A stretch of 64,000 nt of DNA from Erpobdella octoculata (GCA_963978895.1 OZ022245.1:23956968-24020967), one strand, 5' to 3'; counted from the first letter of the stretch, positions 1 to 11,340 are shown. Notes: generated by a model from the letters alone, not told the origin. Numbers and translations: made by a program.

Positions 1-1
1 T

Positions 2-1024
2 TCTCATTTTGTTAATCTTCAAAAATTAGGCATTAGTACGAATGTTGGTGAGTCTTTGGAAGAATTGGTTAATTCAATATCCTCTCTTTCTAATTTATCT
101 TGGCTTGATATAAGTCAAAACACATGCTTTAGAGTGATTAATAGTTATAATCTACAATTAATATATAGAATGATAGACAAATTACCTAATTTAGTTTATT
201 TAGATATAAGTAATAAATCAGCTAGGTGTGAAGAACCTGTTAGGTGGAGGCACAAAAGAAATTTCAAGTATTTAGGTTTGCGTTTTGATATTTTTTATCA
301 AAATTACAATTTTAAACTTCCTTCACCGATGAGCTCTGAGGTTGTAAGTAACCTTATCACAATTGATGGGATTATAGCTTCTTTGGAAAATGAGTTCTGG
401 AAACCATATCAACTTAATAATTGCTTATTTTTATTTGTATCTTTGGCTGAACAAAAAAAACATCATTCAAAAATAAGAAGAAAACTTCCCATAATTACTA
501 ATATCACACTCAAAAGACTTTATTACAACAATTTTTGCAAATCAGAGGAAATTTGTATGATATTGAAGTGTTTAATTATTATATCCAAAATTGATGATAT
601 AAAAAACAGTGAGCTTAAAAAGTTCTTTAAAGCAATGTTGAGTTGGAAATACAGGTATTATTGTATCCGTGAAATAATCTTTGAGTCTGCATTAGGTGAT
701 TTATTCGACGATGCCATATGGAAATGTTTATTATCACTAAAACAAGGATGGGTTTCAATTATTCTTTCATATGAAGAATTTTCTTTGAGCATATCCAAAA
801 GATTTCTATTGAGTTTATATCTAATGATGGCATATACTAAATATTTTTATTTTTTTAAATGTTTTATTCCACAAGCTTCTACTATTGAAGAATTTGTTGA
901 ATTAACCTCAAAAGAAGATTTACGTTATTCCAATAAAGTTTCACATTTTAGAAAAGAAACAATAATCAATTTTTTTGAGATAGTAAGAGAAAAACGAAAA
1001 AATTCAGAACAAAAGAAAATATAA
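2..1024 (+). CDS. LRR protein copy A (5' part outside window), ZYG11/ZER1-like by inference
   Basis: The visible 340 codons, equal to residues about 235-574 of the full protein, are open to a TAA stop and carry no frameshift. The first part has leucine-rich repeats with cores such as LQKLGIS, LSWLDIS, LVYLDIS and FKYLGL. The rest looks alpha-helical, rich in Ile/Leu and Lys. This layout of LRRs followed by a helical (ARM-like) C-terminus is known from ZYG11/ZER1 proteins, which select substrates for CUL2 ubiquitin ligases. The family call is my inference from layout, not from an alignment. Relative to copies B and C it differs at a few residues, for example LSISKRF against SSISERF. Among the array copies this is the only one with no visible lesion, so it may be the functional gene. 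A poly(A) signal AATAAA lies at 1,157-1,162. Confidence 0.6.
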   Translation, partial: SHFVNLQKLGISTNVGESLEELVNSISSLSNLSWLDISQNTCFRVINSYNLQLIYRMIDKLPNLVYLDISNKSARCEEPVRWRHKRNFKYLGLRFDIFYQNYNFKLPSPMSSEVVSNLITIDGIIASLENEFWKPYQLNNCLFLFVSLAEQKKHHSKIRRKLPIITNITLKRLYYNNFCKSEEICMILKCLIIISKIDDIKNSELKKFFKAMLSWKYRYYCIREIIFESALGDLFDDAIWKCLLSLKQGWVSIILSYEEFSLSISKRFLLSLYLMMAYTKYFYFFKCFIPQASTIEEFVELTSKEDLRYSNKVSHFRKETIINFFEIVREKRKNSEQKKI

Positions 1025-1156
1025 AAATAGAAAATGGAGTTAAGATTAAAAAGCAAACAAAAACAATGTTTTATTACTATAATTTTTTTAGTTTTACATT
1101 TTCGGTCCTTCATGTTTTTATTTTTTAACTTTAAAAAAACTAAGCAAAATAATTTC

Positions 1157-1162
1157 AATAAA
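1157..1162 (+). promoter_or_regulatory. Candidate poly(A) signal of LRR gene copies
   Basis: AATAAA lies about 133 bp after the stop codon of copy A. The same hexamer is kept at the equivalent place after copies B (8,947), C (15,252) and the diverged copy at 54.3 kb (55,040). Conservation in the diverged copy favours a real 3' end, although AATAAA is frequent by chance in such AT-rich DNA. Confidence 0.4.
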
Positions 1163-1255
1163 CAAAGTATTAACAATTTCGGTTTTATTATCTCTGTATC
1201 TTAACGACTTAACTTATAAGTCTTTTTTAATCTTATTCATCTCAATATAATAATA

Positions 1256-1735
1256 CTAGCGATGGCACCCGGAGTTGCCCGGGGATTTTAGAGGTTTTTC
1301 TAATGTTTCTCGCTCCCGTTTCCTTCTTCGCTTTCCCGTTCCCGTCGCGTTCCCGGTCGCTTTCCCGCTCTCGGTCGTTTTCCCGCTCCCGGTTGCTTTC
1401 CCGTTCTCGGTCGCTTTCCCTTTCCCGCTCTATCTCTGCCCGGGGTTTTTAGAGGTTTTTCTAGTGTTTGTCTCTCTCACTCAGGTTTCCTTTTCCGGTT
1501 GCTTTCCCGTTCTCGGTCGCTTTTCCGTTCCTGGCCGCTTCCGGTCGCTTTTCCGCTCCCGTTTGCTCTCCCGTTCCTGGTCGCTTTCCCGTTCCCGTTC
1601 CCGCTCCTGCTTGCTTTCCCGCTCTCGCTCATGCTTGCTCTCTCATTCCCGTTCTCGCACGCGCTCATTTTCTCTTTTTCATTCTTTCCTAACTTTTTTT
1701 AGCCCACAAAACATAAAATAGAGTTGGCTAAATCT
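1256..1735 (-). mobile_element. Helitron family 1, non-autonomous, rearranged copy (unit A)
   Basis: Read on the minus strand, the element ends in CTAG followed by host T (plus-strand A, then CTAG at 1,256-1,259). A GC-rich hairpin of the type CCCGG-loop-CCGGG lies just inside. This is the known Helitron 3' signature. The body is a degenerate GC-rich minisatellite of about 18 bp (CCGGTCGCTTTCCCG type). A second internal copy of the sub-terminal motif GCCCGGGG-TTTTTAGAGG at about 1,438 shows a duplication or nested insertion. No protein is encoded: the Arg/Ser-rich and Pro/Phe/Ala-rich frames are satellite translations. The 5' end is approximate. Confidence 0.7.
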
Positions 1736-1836
1736 TGCTTAAAGCTTTCAAACGTTGTTACGTAACCTAAATTTGAATTTTATTACGAAATTACCAATTT
1801 TGAATTTTACTACTCACCCCCGAATATATATACATA
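1736..1836. other. Short AT-rich spacer
   Basis: AT-rich sequence between two Helitrons, ending in a short TA-rich stretch that provides the A/T target of the family-2 Helitron. Nothing else is recognisable. Confidence 0.5.
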
Positions 1837-3264
1837 CTAGCAGTGCCCGTAGCGGCTTCGCTCGCATGAAATTAGAGAATTTGAACCGTGCATCCATAGG
1901 ACTCGGCTCGGCCCGTTGACAACTTGGCCCAGCCCGTTTCAAAACCAAAATTCTTGGCCCGGCACGGCCCATCTAATTTGGGCCCGGCCCGTTTTTACAG
2001 GCCTAGAAATTCTATAGACATGATGAAAAACTTCGGCCGTCCCACCTTGACTTCAGGTTTGGACCGGCACGTCTGAAGACCTTAAAATCACTAAAATGTC
2101 TGTATGCTTAGTGAAAATCCTCGGCTCGTACCACCTTGATTTAAGGTTTAGCATGGCCCGTAAAATGACCCTAAAATAACGGCTTGTCCCGACCGGTGAT
2201 AAACTGGACTCAGCTACTTTTAACCGGCACAAAACCTCAAAATACTAAGTTTTACATATGCAATGCTTGCAGTTGTTGAGTAACAGTTATTTTAAAATCA
2301 AATAACCCTTATTTTGATCCCACATTTGAAGTCATGGAAACCAAAGTTTTAAAAAATGGTGAAACACGTTTTGAGTAGATACTAAGTATTAATTTTTACA
2401 TCTGTAGCAATTACAGTTGTTGAGTAGCAGTTACTTTAAAAACCAAATAACCCTATTTTCCACCCCACATTTGAAGTCCTGGAAACCAAATTTTCAAAAA
2501 ATGGTGAAACACGTATATCATTTTTAGAGTTGAAACTAAATACTAATTTTTACTTCTGTAGCATTCACAGTTTTTGAGTAGCAGCTACTTTAAAGACCAA
2601 GTAATCCTATTGTCCACCCCACATTTAAGGTCCTGGAAACCAAATTTGTAAAAAATGGTGAAACACGTATATCTTTATTTTTAGAATAGAAACTAAATAC
2701 TAATTTTCACATCTGTGGTATTTACAGTTTTTGAGTAGCAGTTACTTTAAAAAACAAATAACCCTATTTTCCACCCGACATTTGAAGTCCTGGAAACCAA
2801 AATTTCAAAAAAAGCTAAAACACGTATTTCATTATTTTTGGAGTAGAAACTAAATACTAATTTTTACTCCTGTTGCATTCACAGTTTTTGAGTAGCAGCT
2901 ACTTTAAAAACCAAATAACCCAATTTTCCAACCCACATTTGAGGTCCGGGAAACCGAATTTTCAAAAAATGGCGAAACACGTATCTTTTTATTTTTTAAA
3001 AAAAAATCTATATACTAAATTTCAAAATCTTCTCATTTCTGGTTTTCGAGATATATATTGTTTTAGAAAAAAGTTTGTTTTCCAGTTTTTTCCCCTCGAG
3101 AGCAAAATGTTCAAAATTCTTTTCTTAGCGGATGTTTACGCTATAAAAGTAATATAAGTTCCAAATTTCACGTTCCTAGGATGAAGCGTTTGAGCTCGGC
3201 GTTGATTATCAGTCAGTCAGTCAGTCAGTCAGTTAGTCAGGACATGTTCTTTTATATATATAGA
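1837..3264 (-). mobile_element. Helitron family 2, non-autonomous, 1.43 kb, both ends present (unit A)
   Basis: On the minus strand it begins with TC (plus-strand GA at 3,263-3,264) followed by TATATATATAAAAG, and ends with CTAG (plus 1,837-1,840). A small hairpin AGCG-GCTT-CGCT at 1,851-1,862 lies exactly 10 nt inside that end. The flanks are host A (1,836) and T (3,265), as expected for insertion between A and T without target duplication. Inside are about five tandem units of roughly 150 bp that share the phrases GAGTAGCAG, CCACATTTGAAGTCCTGG and ATGGTGAAACACGT, then a GGCCCG-rich part near the 3' end. No Rep/helicase is encoded, so it would depend on an autonomous Helitron. Internal tandem repeats recall DINE/HINE-type elements. 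Confidence 0.8.
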
Positions 3265-3265
3265 T

Positions 3266-3412
3266 AGTTCCCGCTCGCTCACCCGCTCCGCTCCGCTCAT
3301 TTTGTGACGGATTTCAATTTTTTTCTCTATATTTGATTCCCCTTGACTCTCAAGGTTGTGTGAAAATTTCATAACGATCGGATGAATAGTGTAGCAATGC
3401 ATAAAGACATAC
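3266..3412 (-). mobile_element. Helitron family 1, 5' part, interrupted by family 2 (unit A)
   Basis: Read on the minus strand this matches the 5' part of the 388-bp family-1 element at 43,639-44,026, including CTTTATGCATTGCTACAC, ATGAAATTTTCACACAACC and GTCACAAAATGAGCGG. It stops where the family-2 Helitron begins. A copy without the family-2 insertion lies at 4,862-5,030, where the CGGGAACTATATATATATG region is continuous. A (CATA)n run follows at 3,409-3,442. Confidence 0.7.
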
Positions 3413-3413
3413 A

Positions 3414-3446
<33 letters not shown>

Positions 3447-3550
3447 TTTCTTTAAGACAAGCTCGATTAAAAATAAGTCTCCATTTAGCCGCTATGAGTT
3501 TTATAGATACTTTCTCAATGTTTCGGAACAAAGTTTTTTTTTTGTACTAA

Positions 3551-3835
3551 ATCGCTCTGATAACGTACAAAATTTGGTTTTGTTCATCGCCCACATATCT
3601 TCACCAACTCATTCACAACAGAATCATCCAAAGACCGCTCCGCCCATCCACAGCTCCTGAACTCGCACGGACAAAAGCCAACAACAATATCGGTGCGAGG
3701 TCCTTTCGACAAGCATCGCCAATCGTCTGGAATGCACTGCCAGCCGAAATTCGAAACTGTGGATCCGTCGCTTCCTTTAAAACTAAACTTAAAACCTGTT
3801 ATTTTAAATTAGCCTTTGAACGATGCAAATTTTAG
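3551..3835 (+). pseudogene. 3' end of LINE reverse-transcriptase ORF (CR1/L2-like), unit A
   Basis: The frame 3,551-3,835 reads as the extreme C-terminus of a non-LTR retrotransposon ORF2. It contains ALITYK, PTYLHQLI, RPLRPSTAP, ARSFRQASPIVWNALP and SFKTKLKTCYF. The pattern LITYK - P.YL - RPLRS - A.PIVWN.LP - FK.KLK is the known tail after the RT domain of CR1/L2/jockey-type LINEs. It ends at TAG, followed by about 50 bp of 3' UTR and then (ATT)n, as in LINEs that end in short microsatellite tails. The copy is strongly 5'-truncated with no RT core. It is duplicated with the unit at 11,341 and 17,678. Confidence 0.85.
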
Positions 3836-3884
3836 GTTATCCGAGGGCGCATCAGTCGCGTGCCTTGGCGCTGGATAAATTCCG

Positions 3885-4555
<671 letters not shown>

Positions 4556-4599
4556 TTTAAATTTCTCTTGCTTATCTGTACTTGAATATCGATGATGTG

Positions 4600-4835
<236 letters not shown>

Positions 4836-4861
4836 TGTTTGTATATATGTATTTATGTATG

Positions 4862-5030
4862 TTAATGTCCTTTATGCATTGCTACACCATTCATCCGATC
4901 GTAATGAAATTTTCACACAACCTTGAGAGTCAATAAAAATCAAAAATAAAAAAATTTTTTTTGAAATCCGTCACAAAATGAGCGGAGCGGAGCGGGTGAG
5001 CGAGCGGGAACTATATATATATGTATGTGC
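4862..5030 (+). mobile_element. Helitron family 1, 5' part, plus orientation (uninterrupted copy)
   Basis: It starts near GTCCTTTATGCATTGCTACAC and passes through CACAAAATGAGCGGAGCGG to GCGGGAACTATATATATATG. It is the reverse complement of the fragment at 3,266-3,412 but lacks the family-2 insertion, so it shows the empty site. TGTA/TATG-rich microsatellite follows to 5,099. Confidence 0.65.
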
Positions 5031-5099
5031 GTATGTATGTGTGTATGTATGTATGTGTATGTGCATGTATGTGTGTCTGTGTGTGTGTTTATGTATGTA

Positions 5100-5446
5100 C
5101 TAGCGGAGATACCCGGCGTTGCCCAGGTTTTTTGAGGTTTTTCTAATGTTTGTCTCTTTCTCTCCCGTTTCCTTTCCCACCTGCTTTCCCACTCCTGTTA
5201 GCTTTTCCGTTTTCGGTCGTTTTCCCACTGCCGGTCGCTTTCCCGCTCCCGGTCGCTTTCCCGCTCCCGGTCGCTTTCCCGCTCCCGGTCGCTTTCCCGC
5301 TCCCGGTCGTTTTCCCGTCCCGGTCGCTGCCCTGTTCCCGCTCACGTTTGCTCTCCCATTCCCGCTCACGCTTGCTTTTCTGTTCCCGCTCGCTGTCCGT
5401 TCCGGGTGCTTTCCCGTTTCTATAATAGACAAACTAACCCACAAAC
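5100..5446 (-). mobile_element. Helitron family 1, 3' half, minus orientation
   Basis: CTAG at 5,100-5,103 after host A, then a hairpin region ACCCGGCGTTGCCC, TTTTTTGAGGTTTTTCTAATG and an approximately 18-bp GC-rich minisatellite (GCTCCCGGTCGCTTTCCC). The minus-strand 5' side meets a short (TA)n at 5,452-5,473. The next element lies head to head on the other side. Confidence 0.7.
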
Positions 5447-5471
5447 ATTCATATATATATATATATATATA

Positions 5472-6094
5472 TAGTCTTAGCAAATCTATTTTGCGTTTTA
5501 TAGGCTAACAGAAGTTATGAAAGAATGTAAAAGAGAAAATGAGCGGGAACGGAAACGGAAACGGGAACGGGAGAGCTACCGTGACCGGGAATGGGAGAGC
5601 AAGCATGACCGGGAACGGGAGAGCAAGCGTGAGCGGGAACGGGAAAGCGACCGGAAACGGGAAAGCGACCGGGAACGGGAAAGCGACCGGGAACGGGAAA
5701 GCGACCGAGAACGGGAAAGCGACCGGGAACGGGAAAGCGACCGGGAACGGGAAAGCGACCGGGAACGGGAAAGCGACCGGGAACGCGGAAAGCGACCGGG
5801 AACGCGGAAAGCGACCGGGAACGCGGAAAGCGACCGGGAACGCGGAAAGCGACCGGGAACGCGGAAAGCGACTGGAATCGGGAGAGCAAGCTTGGAAGGA
5901 AACGCGAGCAAGAGAGAAAATCGATAACAGAACTTCTGAGCGGGAAAGCGACCGGGAGCTGGAAAACGACCAAGAGCGGAAAAGCGACCGGGAACGCTAC
6001 GAAAACGGGAAAGTGGAGAAGGGAACGGGAGCGAGAGAGACAAACATTAGAAAAACCTCTAAAAACCCCGGGCAACGCCGGGTAACCCCGCTAG
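5472..6094 (+). mobile_element. Helitron family 1, plus orientation, with 18/19-bp satellite
   Basis: The 3' end is textbook: stem CCCGG (6,067-6,071), six-base loop, CCGGG (6,078-6,082), eight bases, CTAG at 6,091-6,094, host T. The body is a tandem array of GGGAACGGGAAAGCGACC (18 bp) at about 5,635-5,780 that switches to a 19-bp unit with one extra base (GAACGCGGAAAG) at about 5,780-5,875. The (RERESD)n and (GNGKAT)n frames are satellite translations, not RS proteins. Confidence 0.75.
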
Positions 6095-6856
6095 TATATA
6101 TATATATATGTAATGAAAAATATTGTGCCTTACTCCCAGAATTTCGATCAATTAAAAATTCTATCTGATAGCTCCCACGGGGGTCCGGAACCCCGGCCCT
6201 AGACCCTCTGCATACGTATTAAAAAAAGCCCGAAATTATATGTGTGAGTGCGTCAGTCCGATTAACCTGACAAAGCAAGTTAATACAAGACTAGTAAAAA
6301 TTAATTAATTTAAATTAATAAATTTAAATATTTTGAGTTGCGTAAAAAATACCAATACTTATTTTATTTTATTTTTAAAATTTTTTTGAGCGCCTGTTAG
6401 CTTGACCATGCATTTTACTGCACATTTCCTATGTTACGAGTGCCTGCTAGCTTGACTCCAGTTTTAATTTAATATGGTCGCTTTTTCTTTTCTGTGGTTT
6501 TAACTTAAATTTCAATGTGTTTCATCCACAATAGCCGTAATAATTTATTAGGTGAAAGTTGATTCAGCCTAGCTCTTATTCAATGTCTCCGTTTAAACAT
6601 AAGTACTTCTGATTTTTAACTTTTCTTATCAAATTTTATAATATTTAATTTACTGTTTTTAATATAGGGTTCTGAAAATGGCTTTTTATAGCTGAAACTG
6701 GCCAGTTAACCCGGATTGTTTTAATATTCATCTATTTTTATTCAATAAATTCTGTAATTACACGTCTCGTAATTTCAAATGGATGAAAATGGCGTCAATT
6801 GTGTTCAATATAGCCTGTCTCAAAGAAAATATTATTCCAAAATATTATTCCAATAT
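6095..6856. other. Unassigned part of the tandem unit
   Basis: After a short (TA)n, about 750 bp repeats in units B (12,412) and C (18,188). It includes a GC-rich palindromic patch near 6,178-6,205 (GGGGGTCC-GG-AACCCC) in AT-rich DNA, and a doubled phrase with GCCTG(C)TAGCTTGAC at about 6,393 and 6,442. No open frame of note. The GC patch may be the end of an unidentified mobile element. Confidence 0.45.
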
Positions 6857-6915
6857 GTATGTATATATATATATATAACATGTATATATATATAAATAAA
6901 TATATATATAAATAA

Positions 6916-7013
<98 letters not shown>

Positions 7014-7026
7014 TATATATATATAA
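6857..7026. repeat. (TA)n array upstream of LRR copy B
   Basis: Long TA dinucleotide run with AAATAAATA interruptions, ending 64 bp before the LRR copy B start codon. Equivalent arrays precede copy C (13,161-13,331) and the diverged copy (54,105-54,184). Confidence 0.95.
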
Positions 7027-7089
7027 TTTTTATCAAGGTTTTTTAATTGTTGGAAAAGGTGTTCAGTAAAAATACTTCTGGTAATAAAA

Positions 7090-8814
7090 ATGAATATACA
7101 ATATACAGAACAAAATTTAAAAATGAATTGTCTACGTCGTGTCTTATCATTGAAATCTTCATGCACAGATTTTGTTTTATGGAACTTTGGGAAAACTTTT
7201 CTCGAACCATCTTCTGAGATTGAATGTCTTCCTTTTAAAGTTAAAAACTGCGTTAATATTTCCTCAAACGTTTTTCAAGAAATAATTGCTAGAGGTCAAA
7301 ACACAGGAATACAACTATGTCCTTCCCATATAATACCTTTTTTTTTTAAATTTGATTTCTTTCATGAACTTATACTAAAAGAGGTTAATCTTCTTACATA
7401 TTTTCAACCGTTACAAACTATTTTGAGTAGAGGAAATTTAACTCGTATTTCGTGTACTGGGAATAGTTTTTATTTTGGAGATGTTGTGAATGATGATGTT
7501 CCGATTTTCAATCAATTTTGGAAAAATCTATGATTTTTTTCTATGAACTTAGAAGAAATAGAATTAGATTTAAGTTATCGTTATTTGTCCGATGGTTACG
7601 GAATTAGCGCAGACAGGAGGCCTGAGTGGTTTTGTCCAAAATTACATAGTCTCTATTGGCGCTGTTCTTGTATTGACCAGAAAATAAAAGAAGACTTAAT
7701 TGACCTGCTCAAATTAAGATTTTCTTTTGAAAATTTAAAAACTTTATTTATATCAAACTGTATGCATGCAAGAAACACCATCAGCAAATTTTCTCATTTT
7801 GTTAATCTTAAAAAATTAGGCATTAGTACGAATGTTGGTGAGTCTTTGGAAGAATTGGTTAATTCAATATCCTCTCTTTCTAATTTATCTTGGCTTGATA
7901 TAAGTCAAAACACATGCTTTAGAGTGATTAATAGTTATAATCTACAATTAATATATAGAATGATAGACAAATTACCTAATTTAGTTTATTTAGATATAAG
8001 TAATAAATCAGCTAGGTGTGAAGAACCTGTTAGGTGGAGGCACAAAAGAAATTTCAAGTATTTAGGTTTGCGTTTTGATATTTTTTATCAAAATTACAAT
8101 TTTAAACTTCCTTCACCGATGAGCTCTGAGGTTGTAAGTAACCTTATCACAATTGATGGGATTATAGCTTCTTTGGAAAATGAGTTCTGGAAACCATATC
8201 AACTTAATAATTGCTTATTTTTATTTGTATCTTTGGCTGAACAAAAAAAACATCATTCAAAAATAAGAAGAAAACTTCCCATAATTACTAATATCACACT
8301 CAAAAGACTTTATTACAACAATTTTTGCAAATCAGAGGAAATTTGTATGATATTGAAGTGTTTAATTATTATATCCAAAATTGATGATATAAAAAACAGT
8401 GAGCTTAAAAAGTTCTTTAAAGCAATGTTGAGTTGGAAATACAGGTATTATTGTATCCGTGAAATAATCTTTGAGTCTGCATTAGGTGATTTATTAGACG
8501 ATGCCATATGGAAATGTTTATTATCACTAAAACAAGGATGGGTTTCAATTATTCTTTCATATGAAGAATTTTCTTCGAGCATATCCGAAAGATTTCTATT
8601 GAGTTTATATCTAATGATGGCATATACTAAATATTTTTATTTTTTTAAATGTTTTATTCCACAAGCTTCTACTATTGAAGAATTTGTTGAATTAACCTCA
8701 AAAGAAGATTTACGTTATTCCAATAAAGTTTCACATTTTAGAAAAGAAACAATAATCAATTTTTTTAAGATAGTAAGAGAAAAACGAAAAAATTCAGAAC
8801 AAAAGAAAATATAA
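7090..8814 (+). pseudogene. LRR protein copy B, one nonsense codon
   Basis: A 574-codon frame from ATG 7,090 to TAA 8,814 broken only by TGA at 7,531-7,533, where copy C has TGT (Cys). Residues 1-110 are a helical N-terminal region with CLRRVL, LCPSHIIPFF and LLTYFQPLQTIL, compatible with the cullin-box region of ZYG11-like proteins. Residues about 186-329 are LRRs (LKTLFISN, LKKLGIS, LSWLDIS, LVYLDIS). Residues about 330-574 are helical. A second Met (MNCLRRVL) a few codons in corresponds to the only start kept by the diverged 54-kb copy, so the true start may be there. A start at codon 152 would drop the N-terminal domain. Poly(A) signal at 8,947. Substrate-receptor function is inferred only. 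Confidence 0.7.
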
Positions 8815-9045
8815 AAATAGAAAATGGAGTTAAGATTAAAAAGCAAACAAAAACAATGTTTTATTACTATAATTTTTTTAGTTTTACATTTTCGGTCCTT
8901 CATGTTTTTATTTTTTAACTTTAAAAAAACTAAGCAAAATAATTTCAATAAACAAAGTATTAACAATTTCGGTTTTATTATCTCTGTATCTTAACGACTT
9001 AACTTATAAGTCTTTTTTAATCTTATTCATCTCAATATAATAATA

Positions 9046-9525
9046 CTAGCGATGGCACCCGGAGTTGCCCGGGGATTTTAGAGGTTTTTCTAATGTTTCT
9101 CGCTCCCGTTTCCTTCTTCGCTTTCCCGTTCCCGTCGCGTTCCCGGTCGCTTTCCCGCTCTCGGTCGTTTTCCCGCTCCCGGTTGCTTTCCCGTTCTCGG
9201 TCGCTTTCCCTTTCCCGCTCTATCTCTGCCCGGGGTTTTTAGAGGTTTTTCTAGTGTTTGTCTCTCTCACTCAGGTTTCCTTTTCCGGTTGCTTTCCCGT
9301 TCTCGGTCGCTTTTCCGTTCCTGGCCGCTTCCGGTCGCTTTTCCGCTCCCGTTTGCTCTCCCGTTCCTGGTCGCTTTCCCGTTCCCGTTCCCGCTCCTGC
9401 TTGCTTTCCCGCTCTCGCTCATGCTTGCTCTCTCATTCCCGTTCTCGCACGCGCTCATTTTCTCTTTTTCATTCTTTCCTAACTTTTTTTAGCCCACAAA
9501 ACATAAAATAGAGTTGGCTAAATCT
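9046..9525 (-). mobile_element. Helitron family 1, rearranged copy (unit B)
   Basis: Unit-B duplicate of the element at 1,256-1,735, with CTAG at 9,046-9,049 and the same internal duplication. It was present before the unit duplicated. Confidence 0.7.
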
Positions 9526-9626
9526 TGCTTAAAGCTTTCAAACGTTGTTACGTAACCTAAATTTGAATTTTATTACGAAATTACCAATTTTGAATTTTAC
9601 TACTCACCCCCGAATATATATACATA

Positions 9627-11054
9627 CTAGCAGTGCCCGTAGCGGCTTCGCTCGCATGAAATTAGAGAATTTGAACCGTGCATCCATAGGACTCGGCTCG
9701 GCCCGTTGACAACTTGGCCCAGCCCGTTTCAAAACCAAAATTCTTGGCCCGGCACGGCCCATCTAATTTGGGCCCGACCCGTTTTTACAGGCCTAGAAAT
9801 TCTATAGACATGATGAAAAACTTCGGCCGTCCCACCTTGACTTCAGGTTTGGACCGGCACGTCTGAAGACCTTAAAATCACTAAAATGTCTGTATGCTTA
9901 GTGAAAATCCTCGGCTCGTACCACCTTGATTTAAGGTTTAGCATGGCCCGTAAAATGACCCTAAAATAACGGCTTGTCCCGACCGGTGATAAACTGGACT
10001 CAGCTACTTTTAACCGGCACAAAACCTCAAAATACTAAGTTTTACATATGCAATGCTTGCAGTTGTTGAGTAACAGTTATTTTAAAATCAAATAACCCTT
10101 ATTTTGATCCCACATTTGAAGTCATGGAAACCAAAGTTTTAAAAAATGGTGAAACACGTTTTGAGTAGATACTAAGTATTAATTTTTACATCTGTAGCAA
10201 TTACAGTTGTTGAGTAGCAGTTACTTTAAAAACCAAATAATCCTATTTTCCACCCCACATTTGAAGTCCTGGAAACCAAATTTTCAAAAAATGGTAAAAC
10301 ACGTATATCATTTTTAGAGTTGAAACTAAATACTAATTTTTACTTCTGTAGCATTCACAGTTTTTGAGTAGCAGCTACTTTAAAGACCAAGTAATCCTAT
10401 TGTCCACCCCACATTTAAGGTCCTGGAAACCAAATTTGTAAAAAATGGTGAAACACGTATATCTTTATTTTTAGAATAGAAACTAAATACTAATTTTCAC
10501 ATCTGTGGTATTTACAGTTTTTGAATAGCAGTTACTTTAAAAAACAAATAACCCTATTTTCCACCCGACATTTGAAGTCCTGGAAACCAGAATTTCAAAA
10601 AAAGCTAAAACACGTATTTCATTATTTTTGGAGTAGAAACTAAATACTAATTTTTACTCCTGTTGCATTCACAGTTTTTGAGTAGCAGCTACTTTAAAAA
10701 CCAAATAACCCAATTTTCCAACCCACATTTGAGGTCCGGGAAACTGAATTTTCAAAAAATGGTGAAACACGTATCTTTTTATTTTTTTAAAAAAAATCTA
10801 TATACTAAATTTCAAAATCTTCTCATTTCTGGTTTTCGAGATATATATTGTTTTAGAAAAAAGTTTGTTTTCCAGTTTTTTCCCCTCGAGAGCAAAATGT
10901 TCAAAATTATTTTCTTAGCGGATGTTTACGCTATAAAAGTAATATAAGTTCCAAATTTCACGTTCCTAGGATGAAGCGTTTGAGCTCGGCGTTGATTATC
11001 AGTCAGTCAGTCAGTCAGTCAGTTAGTCAGGACATGTTCTTTTATATATATAGA
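9627..11054 (-). mobile_element. Helitron family 2 (unit B)
   Basis: Same boundaries as the unit-A copy: CTAG at 9,627-9,630 and TC at the other end (plus GA at 11,053-11,054). It differs by a few substitutions, for example GGCCCGACCC for GGCCCGGCCC near 9,775, that are shared with unit C. B and C are therefore closer to each other than to A. Confidence 0.8.
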
Positions 11055-11055
11055 T

Positions 11056-11202
11056 AGTTCCCGCTCGCTCACCCGCTCCGCTCCGCTCATTTTGTGACGG
11101 ATTTCAATTTTTTTCTCTATATTTGATTCCCCTTGACTCTCAAGGTTGTGTGAAAATTTCATAACGATCGGATGAATAGTGTAGCAATGCATAAAGACAT
11201 AC
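11056..11202 (-). mobile_element. Helitron family 1, 5' part (unit B)
   Basis: Duplicate of 3,266-3,412, again abutting the family-2 start, followed by a (CATA)n run of the same length as in unit A (11,199-11,232). Confidence 0.7.
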
Positions 11203-11203
11203 A

Positions 11204-11236
<33 letters not shown>

Positions 11237-11340
11237 TTTCTTTAAGACAAGCTCGATTAAAAATAAGTCTCCATTTAGCCGCTATGAGTTTTATAGATAC
11301 TTTCTCAATGTTTCGGAACAAAGTTTTTTTTTTGTACTAA

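Noticed and set aside
925..1176. 83-aa minus-strand ORF at the LRR gene 3' end, repeated in each copy
   Set aside because: Antisense shadow of the LRR stop region and 3' UTR; conserved only because the units are duplicated.
5517..6168. Arg/Glu/Ser-rich (RERESD)n or RS-domain splicing-factor-like proteins (also 1.3-1.7, 9.1-9.5, 15.4-15.8, 52.8-53.8 kb)
   Set aside because: They come from the 18-bp Helitron satellite and appear in several frames on both strands.
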